A stretch of DNA of 64,000 bases, from positions 84,726-148,725 of the forward strand of contig NZ_QAOK01000005.1 in assembly GCF_003050865.1 (NCBI RefSeq), written 5' to 3'. The notes under the pieces are model-generated. The model made no database searches. It saw only the letters and a list, made by a program, of their open reading frames with translations, and was not told where the DNA came from. The stretch comes from Nitrosospira multiformis (GTDB lineage Bacteria; Pseudomonadota; Gammaproteobacteria; Burkholderiales; Nitrosomonadaceae). The position numbers and the translations under genes are program-made. This document shows positions 9,634-18,483 of the stretch, in pieces (positions within the stretch are counted from its first letter, which is position 1; every line of letters begins with the position of its first letter).

Positions 9634-10165
9634 AGATTCATAGTATTTTCTGGCCGGATCAATAACAAACTGCGTAACAAATACGCTCTTCAATATACTC
9701 TTCAGGCAGCTGAACTGCTCCTGATCTCATCTGGCGCGGCTTGAGTTTTTCGGCTCGATGCTGCCGGATTCACCGTCCCCTTACTGGATTCTCCCAGCTC
9801 GTTCGCGTCGCGAAGCACATCTCATCCTTTGCTATCTTTCCAGGCTGGAAGATGGAGTGTCTGCTTGAACCTTTTACTCCATTCGCTGCCAAAGTTTATA
9901 TACCCTACCCAGGTATTGACCCTCTATGGAAGGGACGGAGCATGATCCAGCGGGATGACAACAAATACCGGGAAAGGGTCACTCCGGTTATTGAAGAGAA
10001 TGATAAAAACTGGCGAGAAGCATCCTCCGAACCGCAGGAGGGAGCAGGACTTGAGCAGGATTTGGATTCGCATTGAAGGTTGAAGCTGAGTAACCTCCGC
10101 CTGTAGCGTTCGCTTTGCGGGGACTAAGTAGACGAAAGGCACGAAAGGTGGACTGTTCAGAATAT
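9634..10165. other. Intergenic region before the copper operon
   Basis: This region has no recognised gene family. It contains one possible 44-codon ORF (9942-10076, listed separately) and ends at the copA promoter. The remainder is featureless to my reading. Confidence 0.45.
9942..10076 (+). CDS. Possible small hypothetical protein (44 aa)
   Basis: The ATG is preceded by an AAGGGACGGAGC stretch that could serve as a ribosome site. The product is short and very charged (starts MIQRDDNKYRERV, ends LEQDLDSH), with no signal, cysteine or membrane segment. I recognise no family. A longer reading from 9741 lacks a ribosome site. The good ribosome site is the only support, so this may be non-coding. 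Confidence 0.25.
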   Translation: MIQRDDNKYRERVTPVIEENDKNWREASSEPQEGAGLEQDLDSH

Positions 10166-10192
10166 TTGACATATACCCCTACAGGGTATAAA
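10166..10192 (+). promoter_or_regulatory. copA promoter
   Basis: A consensus -35 TTGACA (10166-10171) is followed after 15 bp by TATAAA (10187-10192). The short spacer contains the CsoR-type operator, so repressor binding would block polymerase directly. Confidence 0.7.
10172..10190. promoter_or_regulatory. CsoR-type copper operator
   Basis: TATACCCCTACAGGGTATA is an inverted repeat (TATACCC / GGGTATA around a five-base centre). It matches the known CsoR/RcnR operator design of AT-flanked C/G tracts. The csoR gene is the third gene of the operon it precedes. Confidence 0.75.
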
Positions 10193-10220
10193 GTCAGCTG
10201 AACGTTTTGGAGACACCATC

Positions 10221-12620
10221 ATGAGTTCTCTTACTCTCAGGCATATCGAACTGCCTATCGAAGGCATGACTTGTGCGGCATGCGCGACCCGGATCGAAAA
10301 AAACCTCAACAAGCTGCCAGGCGTGCAGGCAGCAGTAAACTTCGCCAACGAAAAAGCGCGGATCGAGTTTGACGCTTCGGCGACTCAGCCGGAAGACCTG
10401 GTACACTCCATTGAAAAAGCAGGTTTCCATGTCGCCCCTCAGTCGGTGCAGTTGCAGATCACTGGCATGACCTGTGCGGCATGTAGCGGTCGGATCGAGA
10501 AGGCATTGAGCAAGCTTGGGGTTACAGCTTCCGTCAATCTGGCAACCGAAACCGCGCATGTCAATTACAATCCCGCCGTGGAAACGGTGGAAGATATCAT
10601 CAACGCTGTCGTCAAAACCGGCTATGGAGCCCGGGTGCTCAGCGATACCAGTCGTGCCGAAGAGAAAGCACGCAAGCTGGCTGCCTATCAGGCGGAGCTT
10701 CGGATGTTCTGGATTTCCGCGGCACTCAGCGCGCCGCTGCTGGTGCAGATGGGGCCGATGTTCTGGGGCGGTGAGATGGAACTGCTGCCGCGCTGGCTCC
10801 AATTGCTGGTGGCCACGCCGGTACAGTTCTGGATAGGCAAGCGCTTCTACGTGGGTGCCTGGCATGCATTGCGAGGCGGTGGCGCCAATATGGATGTACT
10901 GGTCGCGCTGGGCACCAGCATGGCCTATCTTTTCAGCGCGGTGGTCACGTTGCTGGGGCTGGATCAGCATGTCTATTTCGAAGCGAGCACAGCCATCATC
11001 ACTCTGGTGCTGCTCGGCAAATTGATGGAAGCACGCGCCAAAAGCAGGACTTCCGCCGCCATCGAGGAGCTCGTCAAGCTGCAACCCAGGACAGCGCGCG
11101 TGGAACGCAACGGCGAGATCATCGAGGTGGACGTGAGTACGCTCAAGGTGGGCGATATTTTTCTGGTTCGCCCGGGCGAAAGCCTGCCGGTAGACGGCAT
11201 CGTCCTCGAAGGCGCATCCAGTGTAAACGAAGCAATGCTGACGGGGGAAAGCCTCCCCGTGGCGAAGCAGGCAGGCGCCACGGTATACGCCGCCACCGTG
11301 AACCAGCAGGGCATGCTGAAATGCCGCGCTACAGGCGTCGGTGCACATACCCAGCTCGCTGCCATTATTCGCCTGGTTGAGGAAGCGCAGGGCTCGAAAG
11401 CGCCCATCCAGCGCCTCGCGGATACCATATCCGGTATCTTTGTGCCAATCGTGACTGCCATCAGTGTCCTGACTTTTATCCTGACATGGTGGCTGGCGGG
11501 CAACTTTGTCCCGGCCCTGGTCAGCGCCGTGGCGGTGCTGGTGATCGCCTGTCCCTGCGCGCTCGGACTGGCAACTCCGACCGCCATCATGGTAGGCGTA
11601 GGCCGCGGCGCGCAGAGCGGCGTGCTGGTCAAGAACGCCGCAGCACTCGAGCACGCAGGAAAAATCGAGACACTCATCCTGGACAAGACCGGCACGCTCA
11701 CCGAAGGTAAGCCAGCGCTTACGGATATCGTCCCCGTCGAGCCTTTTACAGAACGAGAGCTGATGCGTATTGCAACCACCCTTGAACAGGGTTCGGAACA
11801 CCCTCTGGCAAAAGCAGTCATGGAACATGCCAGTAAAACGGGTATTCAACCGGAGCCTGTAACCAATTTTCAGGCTGTCACTGGCAGCGGCATCACTGGC
11901 AATGTTGGCGATATCGGGTATATTCTTGGCTCACCCGGATTCCTGCGAGAGCACGGTCTGCAGGTTGATGAGAACACGATATCCGCCCTTCAGTCCAAAG
12001 GCAAAACGGTCGTCGGCCTTGCCGCCGTAAATATCCTCTCCGGAGAATCTCCCCAAGTGCTGGGCTATCTCGCCATCGCCGACCAGCTCCGCGCAACTTC
12101 AGCACGGGCGGTGGCGCGATTGAAAGCGATGGGTATCGAGGTTGTGATGCTCACCGGCGACAATGCGCCGACCGCGGCTGCAATCGCCGGCCAGGCAGGG
12201 ATAACCGTGTATCGGGCCGAGGTGCTGCCACAGGACAAGGCCACAGAGGTAGGCAAGTTGAAGGAAGGCGGCAAAGTTACCGGCATGGTGGGCGATGGGA
12301 TCAATGATGCGCCCGCACTGGCGGCGGCTGACGTAAGTTTTGCCGTCAGCGCGGGTTCGGACGTCGCGATCGAGGCAGCCGACATTACCCTCATGCGCGA
12401 TGATTTGATGAGTGTGGCCGACGCCATCTCCCTTTCGCGCATGACATTGAGGAAAATCCGGCAGAACCTTTTCTTTGCCTTTTTCTACAATGTGCTGGGT
12501 ATACCGCTCGCGGCGATGGGTCTGCTCAATCCTGTCATTGCAGGTGCGGCGATGGCAATGAGCTCGGTATCGGTGGTAAGCAATTCCCTGTTGTTAAAGC
12601 GCTGGCGAGCGAGTGCCTGA
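10221..12620 (+). CDS. copA: Copper-exporting P1B-type ATPase
   Basis: This 799-residue inner-membrane pump has two N-terminal metal-binding domains, each with GMTCAAC (Cys18/Cys21 and a second near residue 85). It also has the transmembrane metal site CPC at about 444-446, the phosphorylation site DKTGTLTEG near 488, the SEHPLA motif of P1B pumps, and [10 protein letters not shown]. These define a Cu(I)-exporting ATPase that moves copper from cytoplasm to periplasm. A GGAG ribosome site lies 8 bp before the ATG. copZ and csoR follow on the same strand, so transcription is expected to be copper-induced through the operator upstream. Confidence 0.97.
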   Translation: MSSLTLRHIELPIEGMTCAACATRIEKNLNKLPGVQAAVNFANEKARIEFDASATQPEDLVHSIEKAGFHVAPQSVQLQITGMTCAACSGRIEKALSKLGVTASVNLATETAHVNYNPAVETVEDIINAVVKTGYGARVLSDTSRAEEKARKLAAYQAELRMFWISAALSAPLLVQMGPMFWGGEMELLPRWLQLLVATPVQFWIGKRFYVGAWHALRGGGANMDVLVALGTSMAYLFSAVVTLLGLDQHVYFEASTAIITLVLLGKLMEARAKSRTSAAIEELVKLQPRTARVERNGEIIEVDVSTLKVGDIFLVRPGESLPVDGIVLEGASSVNEAMLTGESLPVAKQAGATVYAATVNQQGMLKCRATGVGAHTQLAAIIRLVEEAQGSKAPIQRLADTISGIFVPIVTAISVLTFILTWWLAGNFVPALVSAVAVLVIACPCALGLATPTAIMVGVGRGAQSGVLVKNAAALEHAGKIETLILDKTGTLTEGKPALTDIVPVEPFTERELMRIATTLEQGSEHPLAKAVMEHASKTGIQPEPVTNFQAVTGSGITGNVGDIGYILGSPGFLREHGLQVDENTISALQSKGKTVVGLAAVNILSGESPQVLGYLAIADQLRATSARAVARLKAMGIEVVMLTGDNAPTAAAIAGQAGITVYRAEVLPQDKATEVGKLKEGGKVTGMVGDGINDAPALAAADVSFAVSAGSDVAIEAADITLMRDDLMSVADAISLSRMTLRKIRQNLFFAFFYNVLGIPLAAMGLLNPVIAGAAMAMSSVSVVSNSLLLKRWRASA

Positions 12621-12685
12621 GCTTTCGTCACGGATGAGCGATAATAAATTACCTCGGCCAGCCAAACCAACCAAAGGAGGCAGAA

Positions 12686-12895
12686 ATGCAAACGGAAGTC
12701 ATAAAAATCAATGGAATGACCTGCATGGGCTGTGTCAATAGCGTGAAGAATGTGCTGGAAAAGATACCCGGGGTGAGCAATGCAAATGTCTCCCTGGAAC
12801 AGCAACAGGTAACCATTGAGTATGATGCTTCCAGGGCTCATACTGATCAGTTAAGGGAGGCAATCAAGGATGCAGGCTTTGAAGTCGAAAACTGA
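12686..12895 (+). CDS. copZ: Copper chaperone, HMA domain
   Basis: This 69-residue protein is a single HMA (ferredoxin-like) domain with the metal-binding loop GMTCMGC at residues 10-16. It has a strong AAAGGAGG ribosome site. CopZ-type chaperones carry Cu(I) in the cytoplasm and deliver it to CopA or CsoR; the position between copA and csoR supports this. The CxxC spacer is MG, where the CopA domains have AA. Confidence 0.93.
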   Translation: MQTEVIKINGMTCMGCVNSVKNVLEKIPGVSNANVSLEQQQVTIEYDASRAHTDQLREAIKDAGFEVEN

Positions 12896-13190
12896 CAAGA
12901 AACCTTGCCACATGCCAACTGCGGTGGTGCAGCCGGATAAGGAAGCGCTGATAAAACGCCTCAACCGCATCGAAGGCCAGGTGCGTGGCGTGGCAAAAAT
13001 GATCACGGAAGACCGTTATTGCGTTGACATCCTGAATCAGGTGTCCGCGCTTCAGTCCGCGCTCGATGCTGTCGCAATGCGCCTGCTTGAAAATCACACG
13101 CATGGCTGCATGCAGAGTGCGATCAGGTCGGGAGACGGAGACGCAGCAATCGATGATCTGATGACAGTGGTGCGGAGGTTCGCCCGCTAG
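12870..13190 (+). CDS. csoR: Copper-sensing repressor CsoR
   Basis: This 106-residue all-helical repressor contains the family signature LIKRLNRIEGQVRGV. It has the Cys-His-Cys copper ligands in YCVDILNQ and NHTHGCM. The start at 12870 overlaps the copZ 3' end by 26 bp and has AGGGAGG nine bases upstream, which favours it over an internal ATG at 12912 with no ribosome site. CsoR binds DNA when copper-free and releases it on binding Cu(I). The palindrome in the copA promoter is its likely target, giving an autoregulated operon. Confidence 0.93.
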   Translation: MQALKSKTDKKPCHMPTAVVQPDKEALIKRLNRIEGQVRGVAKMITEDRYCVDILNQVSALQSALDAVAMRLLENHTHGCMQSAIRSGDGDAAIDDLMTVVRRFAR

Positions 13191-13259
13191 CGTGGTCCCG
13201 ACTGAGGATAATTTTTATTGTAACGGCCGCAATCCCTTGCACAAGAAGAATTTCTCACA

Positions 13260-13991
13260 ATGAATCCTCCTATCCTCATTAGATCAGCCCTGATCGCCTT
13301 GCTGCTGATTGGGTTGCCTGCCGTAGCCCACGAGATTCCGGATACAACGGAAGAACGCGTGAAGGCATGCATCATTTGTCACGGCCCGGAAGATAAAAAG
13401 GGTAGAGATGAATATTACCCTCGTATCGCAGGCAAGCCGGAAGGCTATCTTTTCAACCAGTTGCGGAATTTCCGGGATAGCCGCCGCCACTATCGGCCCA
13501 TGGCCCTGCTGCTCGAAGGCTTGCCCGATGCATATCTGTGGGAGATGGCCGGATATTTTGCCTCGTTAAAACAGGCCTTTCCTTCACCTGAACCAATGCG
13601 GGCTTCATCACCCAAAGTCAAAATAGCGCGCGAGCTGATCGAACATGGAGATGCTGCCCGGAATATACCCGCCTGCGTCGGCTGCCACGGCAAGGACTTG
13701 ATGGGCATAGCGCCGTTCATTCCCGGTCTTATTGGTCTCCCGCGCGTATATATCATGGCCCAGTTCGGCAACTGGCAGCACGGCGCGCTGATGCGTGGGC
13801 GAACGCCCGATTGCATGTCGGAAATAGCAAAGAAGCTTACCACCGAAGAGGTAAGCGCTGTTGCCATGTGGCTGGCCGCGCAACCTGTCCCCGAGTCGGA
13901 CGAGAGACATGCAGGTGCGGGGGTAGAATTGCCCAAGCGGCTGGCAAGACGCTGCGCCAGCATCATTCCACAAACAAACAATCCAAAATGA
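13260..13991 (+). CDS. Exported dihaem cytochrome c (c4-like)
   Basis: This 243-residue protein has a cleavable signal peptide (LIALLLIGLPAVAHE) and two haem-binding sites: CIICH (37-41) and CVGCH in the second half. Each lies at the start of a similar domain, with YPRIAGKPEGYLFNQL and FIPGLIGLPRVYIMAQ following, typical of the tandem c4/c553 arrangement. It should act as a periplasmic electron carrier. The stop overlaps the start of the next cytochrome gene (ATGA), so the two are translationally coupled. No dehydrogenase or oxidase subunit is next to them. Confidence 0.9.
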   Translation: MNPPILIRSALIALLLIGLPAVAHEIPDTTEERVKACIICHGPEDKKGRDEYYPRIAGKPEGYLFNQLRNFRDSRRHYRPMALLLEGLPDAYLWEMAGYFASLKQAFPSPEPMRASSPKVKIARELIEHGDAARNIPACVGCHGKDLMGIAPFIPGLIGLPRVYIMAQFGNWQHGALMRGRTPDCMSEIAKKLTTEEVSAVAMWLAAQPVPESDERHAGAGVELPKRLARRCASIIPQTNNPK

Positions 13992-15289
13992 GATATGGCT
14001 TATACGGCTCCCTCGCAATCCTGATCGCCGGATTTACCGGCCTGGGCATTTTGCTGGCGCCACCCGTTACGCTGTCGTCGGCAGCAGAAAAACCGGAGGC
14101 AACGAAGGAGGTACGCGATACTGCCGAAATCGAGGGGCAGAGGGCGCGCGGCGCTTATCTGGCACGCATCGGCAACTGCCTGGGTTGTCACACGGCCTAT
14201 AGTGGACTCCCATACGCTGGCGGACACATCCTCGATACTTCGATCGGCATATTCATCACGCCTAATATCACTTCTGATAAAGAAACGGGTATCGGCCTCT
14301 GGAGCGAGGAAGATTTCTGGCGGGCTCTCCATAACGGCAGGGGGCGCGATGGAAGTCTCCTTTATCCGGCATTTCCGTATTCGGAATATACCAGGGTATC
14401 CCGCGAAGATTCGGATGCCATCTTTGCCTACCTTCAATCACTTCCACCCGTGAGGCAGCGTAATGCGCCCAACCGCATCAATTTCCCTTTCAACTGGCGT
14501 CCGCTGCTGCATCTCTGGCAGCTTATTTATTTTTCTCCGGGCATATATCTTCCTGACACGATGCGGGATGACGAATGGAACCGGGGGGCCTACCTCGTGC
14601 AGGGGCTCGGGCATTGCAACGCATGTCATACCCGGCGCAACATATTGGGAATAAGCAAAGGAGATATCCTGGGAGGAGGTCAGCTCATGGGCTCAAACTG
14701 GTATGCGCCGTCGCTGACTTCCCTCCAGGAGGCCAGTACCGCCGATTGGCCGATCGAAGACATTAAGAGATTACTGAAAACCGGATCCACTTCGCGCGCT
14801 GTGACGACGGGACCGATGGCGAATGTTGTCAGCCAGAGTCTCCAGTTCCTGACAGAAGACGACGCGCGCGCCGTGGCGAAGTATCTGAAGTCTTTGCCCG
14901 AGACCGAGCCTCGCTCCCGTGGAATCGCCCCTCCCCTTACCGAAGAAGTCGACAAGCAGCTTAAAAAAGGGGGGCAGATTTACGAAACCTATTGCCAGGA
15001 CTGCCATGGAAATCTGGGGGAAGGCGCACCGGGAAGCTATCCGGCGCTGGCCGGCAACCGTGGGGTGACAATGGCATCCCCGGTCAACGCGATTCGCAGC
15101 ATTCTCAATGGCGGCTATGCTCCTGTCACTGAAGTCCAGCAGCGTCCCTACGGAATGCCACCGTTTGCGCAAGTTCTGCCCGACGAAGAGATTGCATTGG
15201 TGCTGTCGTATATCCGTAACTCATGGGGCAACCGGGGAAGTCTCATCACGGCGGAACAGGTGGACCGAAGCCGAAAAGGCGCGCAATAG
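13988..15289 (+). CDS. Triheme cytochrome c (AdhB/gluconate-dehydrogenase type)
   Basis: This 433-residue protein starts at the ATG overlapping the previous stop; an in-frame extension upstream is out of place. It has an uncleaved or cleaved hydrophobic N-terminus (about 5-26) and three haem motifs: CLGCH (64-68), CNACH (near 210) and CQDCH (near 337). The three-domain layout matches the cytochrome subunits of membrane alcohol and gluconate dehydrogenases. These pass electrons from a periplasmic dehydrogenase to quinone. No partner dehydrogenase is in the window, so here it may serve another donor with the dihaem cytochrome upstream. Confidence 0.9.
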   Translation: MRYGLYGSLAILIAGFTGLGILLAPPVTLSSAAEKPEATKEVRDTAEIEGQRARGAYLARIGNCLGCHTAYSGLPYAGGHILDTSIGIFITPNITSDKETGIGLWSEEDFWRALHNGRGRDGSLLYPAFPYSEYTRVSREDSDAIFAYLQSLPPVRQRNAPNRINFPFNWRPLLHLWQLIYFSPGIYLPDTMRDDEWNRGAYLVQGLGHCNACHTRRNILGISKGDILGGGQLMGSNWYAPSLTSLQEASTADWPIEDIKRLLKTGSTSRAVTTGPMANVVSQSLQFLTEDDARAVAKYLKSLPETEPRSRGIAPPLTEEVDKQLKKGGQIYETYCQDCHGNLGEGAPGSYPALAGNRGVTMASPVNAIRSILNGGYAPVTEVQQRPYGMPPFAQVLPDEEIALVLSYIRNSWGNRGSLITAEQVDRSRKGAQ

Positions 15290-15322
15290 AGCGCCGCTGG
15301 CGAGACGTTCAAACTATCCAGG

Positions 15323-16315
15323 CTAGCCACAGTAACCATTTGCCTGAAACCAGTTCATTGCATCCTCGAGTGCAGACGCAGCCGGGCGATAGCGATAACC
15401 CAGTTCTCTTACCGCCTTGTCACTGGAGTAGAACATCTTTTTCTTTGCCATGGAGACGCTATCCACGGTAGCGCGCGGCTCAACCTTGGTAACGGCGGAC
15501 ATTTTTTCCATCAACCAGGCAGCAGGCACCACCAGCTTGACGGGAAGACCAAGTCGCCTGGTCTGCTTGCCTCTTATCTCATCGATTTTCTGCAGAATCT
15601 GCAGCAAGGTCATGTTTTCGCCCCCGAGGATGTAACGCTCGCCAGGTTTTCCATGCTTGTACGCCAGCAGATGGCCTTCAGCGATATCGTCAGCGTGCAC
15701 GATATTCAAGCCAGTATTCACGTATGCCGGCATTCGATTGCGCAATGTATCCACTACGATGCGACCGGTGGGGGTGGGCTTGATATCACGCGGCCCTATC
15801 GGCGTGGATGGATTGACGATGACCATGGGCAGGTTATGTTCCCGCGTCATCTGCTGAACAATTTCTTCAGCCATGAATTTCGAGCGCTTGTAGTGTCCGC
15901 ACATCAATCCCAGGCTGGAGGGGGTATCTTCGTTGGCAGGAATGCCATTTTCAGCCGTGCCCAGCGTCGCTACACTGCTGGTATAGACCATGCGTTTCAT
16001 TCCAGCTTCGGCGGCTGCAAGCACCAGTGCCCGGGTTCCCTTTACATTGATTTCGTACATGGTATCCGGATTGGGTACCCAAAGACGGTAGTCTGCTGCT
16101 ACATGAAACAAGTTATCGCACCCGGCGACTGCCCGTTTCAGGGAGGGAGCAGAACGCAAGTCACCTTCCGAAATTTCAACGTGCAACTTATCAAGATTTC
16201 GTCGATCGCTTCCTGGCCGAACAAGACAGCGCACTTCATGGCCCGCTTCCAGTAAACAACGCGTTACTGCGGAGCCGACAAATCCGTTGGCTCCGGTTAT
16301 TAAAGACTTAGTCAT
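15323..16315 (-). CDS. hpnA: Hopanoid-associated sugar epimerase HpnA
   Basis: This 330-residue extended short-chain dehydrogenase has the NAD(P)-binding motif TGANGFVGSAV at the N-terminus and the catalytic HYKRSK (Y-x3-K) near residue 140. The body (VAADYRLWVPNPDTMYEINV) and NPSTPIGPRDIKPTPTG closely fit HpnA, an NAD-dependent epimerase/dehydratase associated with hopanoid synthesis. The start is the ATG at 16315 with AAAGGG upstream; a 16-residue in-frame extension lacks support. Hopanoids are known from ammonia oxidisers. No other hpn genes are in this window. Confidence 0.88.
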   Translation of the reverse strand: MTKSLITGANGFVGSAVTRCLLEAGHEVRCLVRPGSDRRNLDKLHVEISEGDLRSAPSLKRAVAGCDNLFHVAADYRLWVPNPDTMYEINVKGTRALVLAAAEAGMKRMVYTSSVATLGTAENGIPANEDTPSSLGLMCGHYKRSKFMAEEIVQQMTREHNLPMVIVNPSTPIGPRDIKPTPTGRIVVDTLRNRMPAYVNTGLNIVHADDIAEGHLLAYKHGKPGERYILGGENMTLLQILQKIDEIRGKQTRRLGLPVKLVVPAAWLMEKMSAVTKVEPRATVDSVSMAKKKMFYSSDKAVRELGYRYRPAASALEDAMNWFQANGYCG

Positions 16316-16629
16316 ATCTGACCCTTTCGACTTCCGATTCAGTGCGAACCTGCGAGCAGCCACTCGCTTTGGTGTTGTTCAGTTATGAATGCTGCCCCTG
16401 TCAGAGCCCCCTCGCAATGATCAGGGATCAGACGGCGGGGAATCCGCAAAGCGTTGCGCACTCACAGCTTTCCATTTGAGAAAACCAGGTGAGATCCTTT
16501 ATACGGGAATTCTGGATAATTCAGCAATAGATCGTTGTCTGAAGCAGGCAGGATGAAGCGTTACAAAGAACAAAATGCATCCAGCAATATAGTAGAACCT
16601 CTCTTTACTCGACCTGCTGATCCTGGCAA
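16316..16629. other. Intergenic region hpnA/mutS-like
   Basis: These 314 bp lie between two minus-strand genes. They show no ORF, convincing hairpin or promoter to my reading. Confidence 0.4.
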
Positions 16630-18273
16630 TTAGCCGCGGCTGGCAAGGTGCTTTTCCACATCTTCCTTACTGAAACCCAGGGCAGCCGCAACCCGATCCG
16701 CATGACTCACCCGGGATACACCCGGAATCAGGCGATAGGTCGGACCCTGTGGCGAAAATTCGCCCTGGAGATAGCGGCCTATCCCCTTGTCCTGCAAACG
16801 CTCGCACAGTTCATGGTTATGGGTAACCAGCAAGGTGCTTGCGCCAAGCTTGTAAAAACCGGCGAGAACATACTCCGAGAGTTCCATCTTCTCTTCGAAT
16901 GTCGTTCCCTCCGAAAGCTCATCCAGCACGACGAGACTGCGCGGAGTGGAATTGAAGAAAATTTCGCGCGTGCGTTTCAACTCGTGGCCAAAGCGCCCCA
17001 TGCCCTCATCCAGATGGCCTGGGTCCGGTACCTGGTAGAAAATATGCTCAGCCGGCACCAGGCGGGCGCCAGCGGCGGGAATATGGCAACCTATCTGTCC
17101 CAGCAGCTGAATCTGGACGACTGTCTTGCAATACGCAGTTTTGCCGCCGCTGTTGGGTCCGGTAATGACCAGCAAGCGGCCGGCATCATCGAGCGAAACA
17201 TCATTCGGTACATAATTGGAGTTGGCCTTCGCGAGCACGGGGTTCCGCGCTTCAGTGACTTCCAGTGCGTGCCGCTCGCTTTCCGATATTTCCGGCAAGG
17301 TCATCTTGCCGCCGAAGGCTGCCGAATAGCGATGGAAGGAGAGCAGTTCGTCGAGCATTCCCAGCACATCCACCAATCGCGCCAGTTCAGGGCTGTGCTT
17401 GAACAGCTTGCGTAGTGGATAGATGACAGTATCGCGATCTGAGGCGGCAATTGCAATCAGAACAACGGGCAAAATCGGCACTGCCAGCACGAGTATCCCA
17501 TAACCGAGATAAGCGATGCCGAAACTCGCCAGCAATCCCTGAAAAAAATAAAGCGCCGCGGCGAGCGCAGCCACAACGAAAAATACCGGAATCGGCTTGA
17601 ACATGGATGGCGTGAAGCGCGAGAGCGGCAGGTAACGCGACTTTTCTTCCCGGGTCTTGAATTTTCCTTCGGAGACATAGACCGGACCGCGCATCAGGGA
17701 ATAAATCCTTGATTTGCCGAAGTCGCGAACAGCCTGGAATAGCTCCCGGAGATAAGCGCTTTGCGGCTGAGGTAGAATTTCCACCGTCTCGACCATGTCG
17801 ATCGCAAACCCCGTACCATCGATGAACTGGTGGTAACCGTAACCGCTAAACTCCATTTCATCTTTACCACCCCTGGAATTGTCTATGGCAATTCCCCCGG
17901 TAAAAGTACCGTAGAGCAAATGATAAAGGGACTGCTCTCCCTCTTTCACCGTATCGACGAAGTGCTGGAGCGCTTCACGAAGCATTGAATTTGACGCAAG
18001 TTCCCGTACTGCTTCCTGTTTCTTTTGAATCAGCGCCGCATCTGTCTCCGGTCGCGCAAGCGAGCGATAGAGCACAGATTGCCCTGCATGAGTAATAGCG
18101 TGATTGACCGAATCGAATAACTCATCGGCTTCGATTGCATCGAACGTTTTCGCATCCAGTACACCGTAATTGTCTTCCTTCGGCCGACTGTCTCGAATAC
18201 CCCTGGGCTTCTGGCCACTGGAGAGAACAGGTTTTTGATTCCAGTATGAATTGGGAGCAGAGGGCGAATTCAT
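16630..18273 (-). CDS. MutS-family ATPase with a central membrane domain
   Basis: The C-terminal third (about 340-547) is a MutS ATPase domain: Walker A TGPNSGGKT near 371-378, the MutS linker GRFGHELKRTREI, Walker B LVVLDELSEGTTF and the LLVTHNHEL switch. The N-terminal half lacks mismatch-recognition domains. Two or three hydrophobic stretches at about 228-275 (VVAALAAALYFFQGLLASFG and LGYGILVLAVPILPVVLIAI) suggest membrane anchoring. The length is 547 residues against about 850 for MutS. It is unlikely to be a mismatch-repair protein; proteins of this layout are widespread but uncharacterised. The start is the ATG at 18273, with only a weak ribosome site. Confidence 0.75.
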   Translation of the reverse strand: MNSPSAPNSYWNQKPVLSSGQKPRGIRDSRPKEDNYGVLDAKTFDAIEADELFDSVNHAITHAGQSVLYRSLARPETDAALIQKKQEAVRELASNSMLREALQHFVDTVKEGEQSLYHLLYGTFTGGIAIDNSRGGKDEMEFSGYGYHQFIDGTGFAIDMVETVEILPQPQSAYLRELFQAVRDFGKSRIYSLMRGPVYVSEGKFKTREEKSRYLPLSRFTPSMFKPIPVFFVVAALAAALYFFQGLLASFGIAYLGYGILVLAVPILPVVLIAIAASDRDTVIYPLRKLFKHSPELARLVDVLGMLDELLSFHRYSAAFGGKMTLPEISESERHALEVTEARNPVLAKANSNYVPNDVSLDDAGRLLVITGPNSGGKTAYCKTVVQIQLLGQIGCHIPAAGARLVPAEHIFYQVPDPGHLDEGMGRFGHELKRTREIFFNSTPRSLVVLDELSEGTTFEEKMELSEYVLAGFYKLGASTLLVTHNHELCERLQDKGIGRYLQGEFSPQGPTYRLIPGVSRVSHADRVAAALGFSKEDVEKHLASRG

Positions 18274-18483
18274 GATCAGGTTATGTTGGATTGATCGATT
18301 TCCGGGATAAGATTGGCAACCTTCCTGAAGTGAGGGATGCCCGGAGGAGAAGATGGGGGCCTGAAAAGCAGTTTACGACAGCGTACCATCCTTTTGGTGG
18401 ATGCCTGCTTCACGACGTGCTTATCGGCGTGCATGCCACCTTTCACGTTTCCCCTGAAAATCTACCACCGGGGCAGGCGCCCG

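Noticed and set aside
10194..11849. Long minus-strand ORF of 551 codons over copA
   Set aside because: It lies fully antisense to a well-supported copper ATPase and has no recognisable domain; it is a shadow of GC-rich codon use.
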